A stretch of DNA of 64,000 nucleotides, from assembly GCA_014529385.2 (NCBI GenBank), contig CM043963.1, positions 92,995,912 through 93,059,911 of the forward strand, read 5' to 3'. The notes below the pieces were generated by a model that saw only the letters and a list, made by a program, of their open reading frames with translations, made no database searches and was not told the origin of the DNA. Positions 1-9,148 of this stretch are shown here, piece by piece (position 1 is the stretch's first letter; each line of letters starts with the position of its first letter). Origin of the DNA: Adiantum capillus-veneris. Lineage: Eukaryota > Streptophyta > Polypodiopsida > Polypodiales > Pteridaceae. The translations under genes and the position numbers were made by a program.

Positions 1-67
1 TAAAGAGATGTGCAGTTGCTATGAAAAAAACCTGGTCATGACTGTAGGCCATAATACACCGAGGAAG

Positions 68-759
68 CAAAATAGTTGAAGAATGCTAACTCTGGAAATG
101 ATACTCTGTACTCGGATTTTATATTTAACTCCTAAAACAAATTGGAAATAGGAAAGTGTACCCAAAATTGAGTTTACTCTCACATAGTAGATCGGGGCTT
201 TTTTTACACTATTGAGATTGCTGAAGCTTAATATAGTGCTGGGATAGCAGGGGTAAATACCTATTGTGTATGTATACCCGAGGCTTGATACAACTTACTA
301 GCTACGAGTCTATAGACCAGGCTGTGACTATGGGAATTGATGCTATCTAATTTTACCTTGTGGTGATGTAGACTGTCTGACCGTGCTTTACATTTAACTT
401 AAACAAAATAGTTGAAGACCACTAACTCTGGAAATGATACTCTGGAATTGGGTTTTATATATGACCAACCATCTAGAATAAACCCAGTTTTTTGACTCCT
501 AAGCCAAATTGGGAATAGGAAAGTGTACCCAAAATTGATTATACTCTCACATTATAGAACGGGGTCTTTTACACTAGTGGATTGCTAAACTGAAAGTCGG
601 GCTGGGATAGCAGGTGTAAATACCTACTGGGTATGTATATTCGAGGCCTAATACAGTTTACTCGCTTCTAGTCAAAAAAGCCGGGCTTTAACTATGGGAA
701 TTGTTGCTATCTAAATTTACCATGTGGTAAGGTGGACTGTCCGACTGGGCTTTACATTT
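68..759. repeat. Two-copy tandem repeat, unit about 336 bp
   Basis: Two head-to-tail units start at 68 and 404, both with CAAAATAGTTGAAGA, then a shared GGAAATGATACTCTG. They run in parallel through AGGAAAGTGTACCCAAAATT and CTGGGATAGCAG to GGGCTTTACATTT-like ends. Substitutions and small indels are scattered along them. The AATGCTAACTCTGG core resembles AATGCTAAACTCTGGG in the subrepeats at 14493-15136, which also lie upstream of a TATA box. I infer this is a promoter-proximal subrepeat array of the PLE-A family. Confidence 0.8.
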
Positions 760-3646
760 TCTGTTCATAGTACTAATCTTAACTCTGTAAACGTGGTATG
801 GAGTCCTTCTTGCCTCTACTGCACGCCACCGCTTAGGTTTTGGGGTGTGGGTCTGCTATGTCTGTTTTCCCCGCCTTTTTCCCTTGAGTATACGATGCAG
901 ATATGGCGGAATCTCGCTTGTAATCCTCCGGATCTTGGGTTGTGAGGGATCCCGTGGTATGTGCCTGTGCTGGCATCCTCGGGTGTGGGCTTAACCTGTC
1001 CAAATCAAGGTGTCGCGTCTTCTGCAGAGGAGCATCAACAACTATATAAATAAGGCTCATAAGGTGAGTAATCATACTCACATAGCTGCGTGCTCTGTTA
1101 TCACCTCTCTACGTGTGTTAGTTCAAAACTGTGTGTATTTATCTACTGGTTGCTGTGGCTCAACATGTCGAAAAAATAGGAGAGAGCCATTGTGGAGGCG
1201 TCGTCGTCTCCTAATCTAAGCTTAACAGAAATCTGTTTTTTTTTTATTCTTGAATATATAAAAAGGAAATCTTTTCTTGCTCTCAAAGACTGATATTGTG
1301 AAACTTTGCCGGAAAAAAAACAAGTTAATAGAATGTTTCTTTATCAGTAACTTGTTCTGGAGATTGTTCTTAATGGTTTTTGGGGAGAAATGTATGTGGT
1401 AGCCTATGATTACTTTGTGACAGATGGGAATTGGGGTTCGCTTGGACTAATGACGTATATTGCTGTATAAAAAAATATATGTAGCCATGCTCTGGAACCT
1501 GGCTCTTCCTGGTTATGAGAAAGGCTCATGAAAAATGAAGAACTACCAAGTATTTTTAATGATGGAAGTAATAAATCTGGTTTCCGTAAAAGGGGTTGTA
1601 AAACTGGTTGTTTTGAGTAAAATTTGTCCTTTATACTTTTTTGAAAAAAGGTAGACTGCCAGGTAAGAATGATTTCTTATCTTATGGCTACATGGAAAAG
1701 AGGATGGTGTGGTATTTAAAGGAAATGGTGTGTATATACGGTTGACTCGGGTAAAATTGCTACTCAATTGGGTAATGTACTTATGAAAGGGGTACTGCAG
1801 ATCTGAAAATAACCAAAAGTTTACACAAAAAATGAGATGTATATGATTTGTTGGATAGTTTGGTTACATTGCTGAGGTACTTTGTGTAAAAGGACTGACC
1901 ATGGACTGATTCGGTTACTTGTTCTGGGGCCTATTTTATTAATTCTACTTAAGATTATTCTGAGGGCATTGAATACAGGTTTCGAAAATGTTGGCCTGGC
2001 TTCTGATATTACAGTAGGTTGTGTGTGGCATCACATACCCGATCGTAGGAGTAAATAATGTTTTTGCAAATTGACTCGACCTACATCACCTACAAGTAAG
2101 ATTTTTTTACCGGTTGCCTATCGTACTGAATCGGCTAAAAGTTATTTTGTATTTACTGAGTACTGGCTTCGGATATGTTGCCCTATCTCGGATATTCTAT
2201 AGAAATAAAGTGGCATCACATACCGGACTGAGGTTAAAAAAAAAGCAGGTTTCTAATTTACTGGTTTTTTTCATCATATGCTAGGAAGAGTAGGGGTAGT
2301 TTCCGGTAAACCTATCACTAATTCAATGTGTTGACAGATTTTTGATGGCCAAGGTTATGTTGAACCTCGGCTACTCAATTTAATTTGCTTACCATCTTCT
2401 GCTGGCTTCTTATTCTCATTTAAGTATATAGGAGCTGGTCCTTACCTACCATCTTGTAGTATATAATTAAAAAAAAGCCTCTAGTGGGTTGGTTTAAAAG
2501 GTTCTCGATACTATAGGGAAAGTCATATAGTTTCCTTTAGCGGATCCTGGCTGGTTACTTTGAATTTTTTAGAACATACGATTTAATTTACTGATTCAAC
2601 TAAAAGAATACTCTGAATTTACTGAATACTTCGGGGGTATTGCCCTAGTTTCGGATATTTGATAGGGAATGAATGCATCATAATACTGGAGTGTGGTAGA
2701 TAGTTGGTTTCAAATATACCTTGACTCTTTTACCATATTACTTCATTAAAGGGGAATATTAATGAATGTTTCCTATTACTGCTCACCTAGTCAGCATACA
2801 CATTGATTTTAACTAGCCTTAGTTTGTTGGCACCTCGAATAGTCAAAAATATTTGCCAATAGTCAATAATATTTGCTGGCAGTGACTGCTGGTTTTTTAT
2901 TTTTATCTCAAAGTATATGGTAACTGGTCTTTTTCTAAACATCTTGCAGTATATAACACAAAATGCTTCTTGTATGTTAAAAAAAGGGGAGGTGCTTGTT
3001 ATGCAGAGTATGTCATAAAGTTTCCCTTTATCTGCTGAGCTTGGCCGAAGACTTTTTTATATTTCTTGGACTGAGTCTGAGTGGGCTCTCTATGACTGAG
3101 TCGTCCAATGTATTGTGGTATACATTTATTAGCTGGCATGTGGCAGCAGTATGATTGACATAACATAATAGTAAGGTTATTTGGGGATAATGGTTATGAA
3201 TTTTTCTAAGATAGGGGTATCTCAGATAGGTAAAAGTGGTAAATACTGGATTTTTTTGGGAGATATCCAAGCTTGATTATAAAACTAGTTCCAAATAACA
3301 GGATCTATTCCAAACGGTGTTTATATACAAGGAAGTGGTAAGTTTATGTCTGGCTTGAGACTGCTTATACATAAATCAATGGAATATAAGTTGCTCTTAT
3401 CTAGTTAGGGATGAAGTTCTGGTAAAAATTGATTTTTTCCTTAACTCCTTTAAATCTTAAGGATTGGTAAAGAAAGCTTTTTATAAAAAACAATAAAATC
3501 AGATTTTATGGCTGCTCTATGGGGTTGAGTACCTTTTGTATCAGATTGGCAGAAACCAATGATCTTCGTTTTTTCTTATTTAAAAAAAAAACCTTTTTTT
3601 ATCTAAAAGAACAAATTACAAGTTAAGAACTATGTTTTTTTATGGT
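760..3646. other. Noncoding region upstream of PLE-A, no gene seen
   Basis: AT-rich sequence with no ORF of recognisable family. It contains a TATA box near 1043, a possible splice donor AAGGTGAGT at 1061-1069, and loosely repetitive phrases such as 'gcatcacatacc' near 2030 and 2214. By position, between subrepeats and the conserved block at 3647, it may be the leader or intron part of a PLE pseudo-LTR. This is inference. Confidence 0.4.
1043..1052 (+). promoter_or_regulatory. Candidate TATA box, PLE-A family
   Basis: TATATAAATA lies about 285 bp after the tandem subrepeats and is followed by a less AT-rich stretch. The same order (subrepeats, TATA box, leader, reverse-transcriptase ORFs) is seen for PLE-B, where the TATA box is at 15650. 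Transcript data would be needed to confirm promoter use. Confidence 0.4.
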
Positions 3647-3736
3647 GACATGGATAACAACTGGGATGCCCAGCATCACCTGCGTACAGTCACGTGCGAA
3701 CGAATTGTTTTCTTGTGGCTATGGGTGCAGGTGAGG
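3647..3736 (+). repeat. Conserved block, copy A
   Basis: A 90-nt block beginning GACATGGATAACAACTG and ending GGGTGCAGGTGAGG. Three relatives lie at 25095, 28407 and 30255. Within it CACCTGC (3677-3683) is exactly complementary to GCAGGTG (3727-3733), and CTGGG/CCCAG can form an inner hairpin. It lies about 850 bp upstream of PLE-A ORF1. Function is unknown; an RNA element or a splice-related segment are both possible, since GCAG/GTGAG looks like joined acceptor and donor sites. Confidence 0.6.
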
Positions 3737-3955
3737 GCTACCTTCCTTGATTAAAACGTCATGTTCTTAACAAATGGTGGATCTCTTATTGTGATGCAAA
3801 ATTTCCCAGACTTTGGGTTTACGGATTCTTGAGCTATATTCTGTTATCTTCATTACCTTGTACAAAATTTATTTTCAACTGCAAATAGATTATTGTACAA
3901 ATCCACTGTACTTTTCTAGAATTGTTGGTCTGTGAACAGTTAGTGTTCGTTTGCG

Positions 3956-3959
<4 letters not shown>

Positions 3960-4027
<68 letters not shown>
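3960..4027. repeat. (TA)n microsatellite
   Basis: An almost uninterrupted run of TA dinucleotides. It is followed by AGAACTGCTACACACAG, which resembles the AGCTACACACAC that ends the repeat units at 25440, 28735 and 30600. Confidence 0.95.
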
Positions 4028-4030
<3 letters not shown>

Positions 4031-4036
4031 TTTAGA

Positions 4037-4480
4037 ACTGCTACACACAGAATAAAGGCAAAAGAGAGATTGACTTGACAGTTGATCTCTCGTAGACAAT
4101 GACTCTAGAAACTTTTGCCTATTATAGTATAATGTTTATACTCTAATAGGTTGGGGTGCTATCACATAGTCTTTGTGGTTTTTTTTTAACCTGACTGGTG
4201 AAAGGTTGCTAGCACTACCATTCCACTTTATATTCATGTTTCTCACTGTACTTTAAATACTAGCATTTGATCTATTACTTCTGTTAACCAGGTTGTGGGA
4301 AAGCTCACTGCAAGAATGAAAGTCTGCTGTGACCTAGAAAAAACTAGGCCTTATCTTCATAGGGCTGTAAAATTCAAAAAGATGTAACTCTTTGTGTTAG
4401 ATCTTCAGGTCTATACTTCTCTTCCAATACTATGGAATTCTGACTAATGATAATTTTGTAGATTGTTTCCCTTTTCCAAG
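4037..4480. other. Noncoding gap before PLE-A ORF1
   Basis: No gene is seen. The stretch ends in a pyrimidine-rich segment and CAAG/GG at 4477-4482, a plausible splice acceptor. The long reading frame opens there and has no ATG near its beginning, which would fit a coding exon following an intron. This is inference. Confidence 0.35.
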
Positions 4481-4494
4481 GGCTGGCTCTTCCT

Positions 4495-5808
4495 GTGGAA
4501 CCCCTTTCCCTTGCCTCTCTTCTTGTACTAAAATGTATACAAGATAGAGAAGCTTCTGCCCTAATTTATGATGCTTCGAAGGAGTCTAGTCTGTCTCTTG
4601 TCCAACTGATTTTATTTGACCTATGGGTTAAAGTACTAGCTCTCCTTGTTAAAAATAAATATGATGGTATCAACCTTTTCATGGAATTTACTTCGAATCT
4701 GGCTGGACTTTCCAAAGCACATATTCAGGACTTAGCATCTTTCTCTTCCAAAGGTTCTGAACTGTCCAATCTTCTTAGAAAATTTTGCAGGATTAGTCCG
4801 ATCTTTGTTACAGCTCCCTCTACGCCTATAGTCCCTCCACCGAATAGCCTCTTCTGTAGAGATGCAGCTGCATTAGAAGCAGTAAAAGAATTTCAGAAAG
4901 ACCTTTGTTCACTCAGTGAAGCTTCGCTTTTGGACATGGTACCGAAAGTCTCTAGGGCCTTTCCTTTTTTACCTAACTTGTCGGTAGAATCCTTGGGAGT
5001 AGACCACAGGTTGTGGATGTTTCCGAATAAAGGATTTCTTGCACCCATATCCATGGAAACCTGGGTCTTCCTTACCAACTTGGCCCCTGCTACTATTGAG
5101 GAATGCAAACTTAAAGTTCTAAAAGGGATCCAGCTCTTGGACAAAGGGGATCTGATTAAAGCTCCTTTCAATATGAGTTTCCTTGATGATAAAAAATGTA
5201 GTTCGAATACTGGTTTGTATGCAAGAACTAAAGGAGTGATGACCTTTAGTAAAAGCAATGCTGATTACTACACCGAGACAATGTGGAATGTGTTCAGGCC
5301 TTACCTCAAGTGTGCTTGCAAATTCTTAGACCCCAAAGCTGCTTGCGAGTCAAGCATAATTTGGTTTGACCATGCTATTTGGTATGCCCTCAACAATCTG
5401 CCTAGTATCTTTCTTGATAAAGCAGAAGAATTTCACCTTTCCCTCTTTTGCTCTTGGCTTGGTGGACAAGCGAAGGATCTGGTCTTAGCTCAAATTGCCT
5501 TTATTCAGTACAGATCAATTATGCGTGACACACTTGAAGAGCTTGGATATGATGGGTGTGGTACTCTGCTAACCACTTATGGCGGCTTTAAAGGTATCAA
5601 AAGTATGGTTGGGCAAATCAAACCGAATATTGAAGAGGATGAATTCCAAGTTTCCAAACGTCCTAATACTCTTGTCTCTCCGGCGGCGTCTTACACCTCT
5701 TTCTTAACTCCCTCCTCGAGTGAATCTGTGTTTGGAAGAGGGAGAGGTAGAAGTTATGTGAGAGGTAAGGGAAGAAACCTACCAATTAGAAACCTTTTGG
5801 ATATATGA
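4495..5808 (+). CDS. PLE-A ORF1: conserved cysteine-containing protein upstream of RT
   Basis: I do not recognise a named family. The frame is open for about 437 codons. 4495 is a GTG, so the true start is probably in an upstream exon or further 5' in the same frame. Visible features are C235 in a KKCSS motif, then YARTKG (242-247), then a CxC-x8-C cluster (C273, C275, C284), then a WFD (290-292) within a conserved IWFDHAIWYALNNLP segment. A basic RG-rich tail follows at 414-427, which suggests RNA binding. The same ordered motifs occur in PLE-B at 17484-17740, where the surrounding sequence is well diverged; this shows that the protein was under selection. It lies directly upstream of a Penelope-like RT with an almost abutting stop and start (TGA 5806-5808, ATG 5810). 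A gag-like nucleic-acid-binding role is an inference. Metal binding by the cysteines is possible but unproven. Confidence 0.7.
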   Translation: MEPLSLASLLVLKCIQDREASALIYDASKESSLSLVQLILFDLWVKVLALLVKNKYDGINLFMEFTSNLAGLSKAHIQDLASFSSKGSELSNLLRKFCRISPIFVTAPSTPIVPPPNSLFCRDAAALEAVKEFQKDLCSLSEASLLDMVPKVSRAFPFLPNLSVESLGVDHRLWMFPNKGFLAPISMETWVFLTNLAPATIEECKLKVLKGIQLLDKGDLIKAPFNMSFLDDKKCSSNTGLYARTKGVMTFSKSNADYYTETMWNVFRPYLKCACKFLDPKAACESSIIWFDHAIWYALNNLPSIFLDKAEEFHLSLFCSWLGGQAKDLVLAQIAFIQYRSIMRDTLEELGYDGCGTLLTTYGGFKGIKSMVGQIKPNIEEDEFQVSKRPNTLVSPAASYTSFLTPSSSESVFGRGRGRSYVRGKGRNLPIRNLLDI

Positions 5809-5809
5809 T

Positions 5810-6304
5810 ATGCAGGATCGAAGGATTGCTTGCGGAAGACGTTACCTACCTCCAAAGGAAGAAGTGTATAAAAAGATTATCTCACATTGCTTGTTTACGA
5901 GCAAGATTTTGGATTTCTTTACTCCCCAAGCTATCTTTGCAGAATGTTTTGGACATATTTTTGGATCGAATTTATTACTAAAAGATGTGATGAGTGGATG
6001 GAAATACTCGCCGCCTATTAAGAATCTTTTTTATTCAAATGAGTTTCTCCATAATACTGAAATACCTATCTGCTCTTGTAATCTATTTCAAAAATTGTCT
6101 AAAAACTTCACTGACTTTGGTTTACATGTTTGTACATCTAACTTAGAAATCATTTCAGATCCTCAAGTAAGGAGTCTCTTGAGTAAAGGCTTGAATCATA
6201 TTCCTCCTTTTCCACTAAATCCTCAAAGTGCCTTATTTGCACTACTTGAATGCCTGGCCGACATGGCCTTAAAACTCCAACTGGAGGAGGAAGTTCACTT
6301 CTAA
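5810..6304 (+). CDS. PLE-A ORF2 N-terminal region (upstream of RT core)
   Basis: 164 codons starting at ATG 5810. The part PICSCNLFQKLSKNF, then HVCTSN, then LLSKGLNHIP corresponds to a block that precedes the RT core in many Penelope-like elements: a CxC, HV-(I/C)-T, and a KG-containing segment. The PLE-B equivalents are CGCLTHKRFSNF (around 18390), HVITTNPSIARHK (around 18455) and KGLNHIPLVPVNPK. It ends at a TAA (6302-6304) where a continuous protein would be expected, so this is probably one piece of a decayed ORF2 that resumes at 6350 in another frame. Confidence 0.65.
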   Translation: MQDRRIACGRRYLPPKEEVYKKIISHCLFTSKILDFFTPQAIFAECFGHIFGSNLLLKDVMSGWKYSPPIKNLFYSNEFLHNTEIPICSCNLFQKLSKNFTDFGLHVCTSNLEIISDPQVRSLLSKGLNHIPPFPLNPQSALFALLECLADMALKLQLEEEVHF

Positions 6305-6349
6305 CTTACTTCAACACTCAAAAGAATTTTTTGGACAAAGATCAGTCTT

Positions 6350-6946
6350 ATGCCACAAGTATGGCTAAGCATTGATACTACTTGGCTTACGCCGAAAATG
6401 AAGACCTCTATTTTTTATACTAAAAATAAATGGCTCATTATTGGCCTAGATAAAGCCTCAAATACTGCATCCTTTATATGTAAAAAATTGGCATTTGAGG
6501 CTGCCAATTCAAGACTTAATAGTAATGAATTTCTTAAACTTGAGTACTCTCCGCTTTGCGTAGCTACAACATTGAACAATGAATTATCAGGACTCGGTTA
6601 TAGTCCCGACTCTCTGAAAATTCCTGTACTCTTCCCAACATATAAGAATCATAAGCATAAATTTAGATGGATTTCTGACGCTTCAAAAAGCCTGTTCTCT
6701 TGTGTTACGAATGATATCACCCACTGCTTAAATTTTGTTCTACGAGAAATCAAAGATATCTGTGCCATCAAACACAGAGATATAAAGCGATTCAAAAATA
6801 TAGATTATTGCCCTTTTTTGGTCATAAAAAACGCAGCTGAGGTGTTTATCAACCTCCTAGAAAGCATTTACTCTATCTTCACGACAGACATAACTCAATG
6901 CTTTCCTTGCACTCATTGCTTTCCCAATCATGATGTGGACTCTTAG
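6350..6946 (+). pseudogene. PLE-A reverse transcriptase, truncated after motif A
   Basis: The reverse transcriptase would copy the element RNA into DNA. Visible pieces are a GLDKASNTASFICKK finger motif (near residue 32), PVLFPTYKNHKHKFRWISDAS (RT2-like; Penelope-type elements have a similar LPKxHK...RFI block), VIKNAAEVFINLL, and FTTDITQCF, which matches motif A with its catalytic Asp (PLE-B: FDITSCYEAIP). After motif A the similarity stops and a TAG follows at 6944. Motifs B and C (the YxDD box) are absent. CACTA-1 lies 6 bp downstream, but the sequence beyond CACTA-1 (12446 on) does not resume RT coding. The truncation therefore probably predates, or is independent of, the CACTA insertion. 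No GIY-YIG endonuclease is visible. Confidence 0.75.
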
Positions 6947-6952
6947 TTGCAA

Positions 6953-7078
6953 CACTACAAGAGGCTATTCATATTAGCGACGCTCACACAACGACGCTAT
7001 ATTTTTTTTTTCCCGGCGTCGCTATGAGCGTCGCAAATTTACAGTAAATTTGCGACGCTCATAGCGACGCCGGCTGGG
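6953..7078. repeat. CACTA-1 5' terminal and subterminal repeats
   Basis: Behind the 12-bp terminal repeat come GCGACGCT, CGACGCTAT, GGCGTCGCTATGAGCGTCGC and its inverse GCGACGCTCATAGCGACGCC, with AAATTTAC...GTAAATTT between them forming a strong palindrome. In the En/Spm family such subterminal motifs are the binding sites of the TnpA-type protein; here that is inferred from position and repetition. Confidence 0.85.
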
Positions 7079-7140
7079 CTAAAAAAAATAACAGAGAGCA
7101 CTCAAAAACTCAGATCTCAGATCTGAGTTTTTCGGCGCCC

Positions 7141-7298
7141 TCAAGCAAGGAGCAGGTAACGCTCTCCCTCTCTCTCTCTCTCTCTCTCTTTCTTCTCCCC
7201 ACACACACACACACACACACACGAGGAGAGGAAGGAGAGCCAGGTATGCTCCTTCCCTCTCCTCACTCTCATGTTCCCTTCCCCTCTTTCTCTTTCCC

Positions 7299-7354
<56 letters not shown>

Positions 7355-7359
7355 TGTTT

Positions 7360-7426
<67 letters not shown>

Positions 7427-7670
7427 TACAAACATAAACAAAAACGCACACACACATACATAAACAAAGAATGCACACACACATTGAGAGAGGAAAAGAG
7501 AGAGAGAGCATGCATAAACAAAAAACGCACACATTGAGAGAGGAAAAGAGAGAGAGAACATGCATAAACAAAAAACGCACACATTGAGAGAGGAAAAGAG
7601 AGAGAAAACATGCATAAACAAAAAAACGCACACACATTGAGAGAGAAAGAGAGAGAAACTAATTTAACGT
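7141..7670. repeat. (CT)n/(CA)n/(GA)n block with ~60-bp minisatellite
   Basis: Long CT, CA and GA runs, followed by tandem units of roughly 58-62 bp of the form 'cacattgagagaggaaaagagagaga..catgcataaacaaaaaacgca' between about 7480 and 7640. All ORFs here are low-complexity artefacts. CACTA-2 has the same block at 34236-34695. Confidence 0.9.
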
Positions 7671-7706
7671 CGTAGGAAACTAATTAAAATTAAAAGACCT
7701 AAAGAT

Positions 7707-7788
7707 CTAGCCGACGAGGAGTTGAACTTAAGACCTATTATTCAAGAGGGAAATGGCATAACCAATCTATCATACTTGGCATGGGTGA
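7707..7788 (-). repeat. tRNA-like (SINE-like) fragment inside CACTA-1
   Basis: On the minus strand the sequence reads ATAGATTGGTTATGCC, then TTTCCCTCTTGAATAATAGG, then a B-box-like GAGTTCAACTCC (with one change in this copy). This resembles the D-loop (A box), anticodon arm and T-loop (B box) of a tRNA. It is too degenerate for a functional tRNA call. It fits a tRNA-derived SINE head or tRNA pseudogene carried by the transposon. CACTA-2 has the equivalent at 34743-34824. Confidence 0.5.
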
Positions 7789-8042
7789 TAGAAAGGTTAT
7801 ACCATTTATCTCTTTTTATTGGCACACACATCCACACACGCGCACTCACACAAGAAGAAGAGAGTTATAACGTAGTAGGAAACTATCCTAAAAGACGTTA
7901 AAGATTAGGTTAGATGTAGACTTACGTTAAATTAAATTTAGGTTTATTTAAGTTAAATTAGATTAGATTTAGGTTTATTTTTAGTTAGATTTATGTTTAT
8001 TTACGCTAGATTTAGATTTACGTTATATTAGATTAGATTTAG

Positions 8043-8403
8043 GTCTCCATAGACTGCGATGCCTGCATGAAGCGGGTGAAGAAAGCCCTCAATGGAATAT
8101 AGGGTATTGCTGCCTTCACTCATGGTGGGCTCCGTCGATCCAAAAGTACTGGTGAAATGTCTTCAGAAGATAGGGAAGAAGGTGGATCTTCAGGGCGGCA
8201 AGAGTCACTACATCCTCGACAATGACCATCTAGACAACCTCTAGTCATTCAACAACAACTTCAAAGTTAGTAACAAGAGCAAGAACGGTCCAAAGGGCCA
8301 ATTGCTGTCGTCAGATGTGGATGGAGATGAGGCAGCGTCACCGCCGGAAGTTAACTCTCACATCTTTAGTGATGAGAATGCCAACTCTTGCCGAGTTATG
8401 TGA
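8043..8403 (+). pseudogene. Captured HMA-domain (heavy-metal-associated) gene fragment
   Basis: The first frame reads VSIDCDACMKRVKKALNGI (8043-8099), the CxxC metal-binding loop and first helix of an HMA domain. A stop and frame change follow. From 8125 another frame reads VGSVDPKVLVKCLQKIGKK and continues VDLQGGK, the second half of an HMA domain as in plant heavy-metal-associated isoprenylated proteins. Further down come SSDVDGDEAASPPEVN and a stop at 8401. The middle strand (KVTV-like) is missing, and a TAG lies after HLDNL. No isoprenylation CaaX end is visible. It lies on the transposase strand inside the transposon and is also in CACTA-2 (35048-35410), so capture preceded the split of the two copies. 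It is unlikely to make an intact protein. Confidence 0.7.
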
Positions 8404-8534
8404 AAAATTATGTGTTAAATCAGTTTTACGGGTCTTATAATCCCTGTTAGTTTAGTTCTTTGTTTTTAATATAACATAATTTACATTAGATTTAGATTTA
8501 TGTTATATTAGATTAGACTTAGGTTTATTTAGGT

Positions 8535-8537
<3 letters not shown>

Positions 8538-8576
<39 letters not shown>
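8538..8576. repeat. (CA)n microsatellite
   Basis: An uninterrupted AC run separates the HMA-containing segment from the second internal direct repeat. The equivalent tract in CACTA-2 (35547-35603) is longer. Confidence 0.95.
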
Positions 8577-8578
<2 letters not shown>

Positions 8579-9008
8579 GAAGAAGAGAGTTTTAACGTCG
8601 TAGGAAACTATCCCAAAAGACGTTAAAGATTAGGTTAGATGTAGACTTACGTTAAATTAGATTTAGGTTTATTTTTAGTTAGATTTACGTTTATTTAGAT
8701 TTACGCTTATTTACGTTAGATCGAGTCCACGCAAGAATTACTTACGGTTTAGGGTTTAGAGTTAGACGAACAGTGAAAAGATCTACTGTGAAAAGATGTT
8801 AAGATGCTGTGAAGTGCTACAGCTAGAGAAGAGGCAAAGGGGTTTTGTCCACTACATGCAGTATCATGTAGAGGTGGGTCTGTAGATTTCTTGTACCCAC
8901 AAATATAGGTATTGACCAATAAAGACGAGATTATAACCCGGTGGTTCTGATCTCCGTGCACCTCTAGACCGAGGTGTGCGGGGATTGGACATGACTAGAG
9001 AATGTGAG

Positions 9009-9083
<75 letters not shown>
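9009..9083. repeat. (GA)n microsatellite upstream of Tnp2
   Basis: A long pure AG run about 65 bp upstream of the transposase ATG. The same tract in CACTA-2 (36037-36086) is shorter. It may lie in the 5' leader of the transposase transcript. Confidence 0.95.
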
Positions 9084-9086
<3 letters not shown>

Positions 9087-9148
9087 GACGAAGAATGCCA
9101 ATAGAATATTAAATTTTTTGTCCAGGTTATAAGATTTTTATCCTCATT

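Larger units (their letters stand above)
7850..8730. repeat. Internal direct repeats of CACTA-1
   Basis: A segment 'agaagaagagagtt.taacgt.gtaggaaactatc..aaaagacgttaaagattaggttagatgtagacttacg' occurs at about 7853-7930 and again at 8575-8650. It is followed in both by runs of TTAGATTTAGGTTTATTT-like sequence. The captured HMA fragment lies between the two copies. Confidence 0.8.

Noticed and set aside
7141..7635. Overlapping ORFs of 92-164 codons on the minus strand, and similar ones at 34163-34673
   Set aside because: They consist of translated CT, CA and GA runs and a 60-bp minisatellite in several frames at once. Low-complexity artefacts.
7480..7640. Regularly spaced repeats resembling a CRISPR array
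   Set aside because: The units are adjacent minisatellite repeats without distinct spacers, in a eukaryotic transposon.
8750..8760. Telomere-like TTTAGGG motifs
   Set aside because: Only single GTTTAGGGTTT occurrences are found (here, and near 11540 and 41160). There is no tandem array, so this is not a telomeric region.
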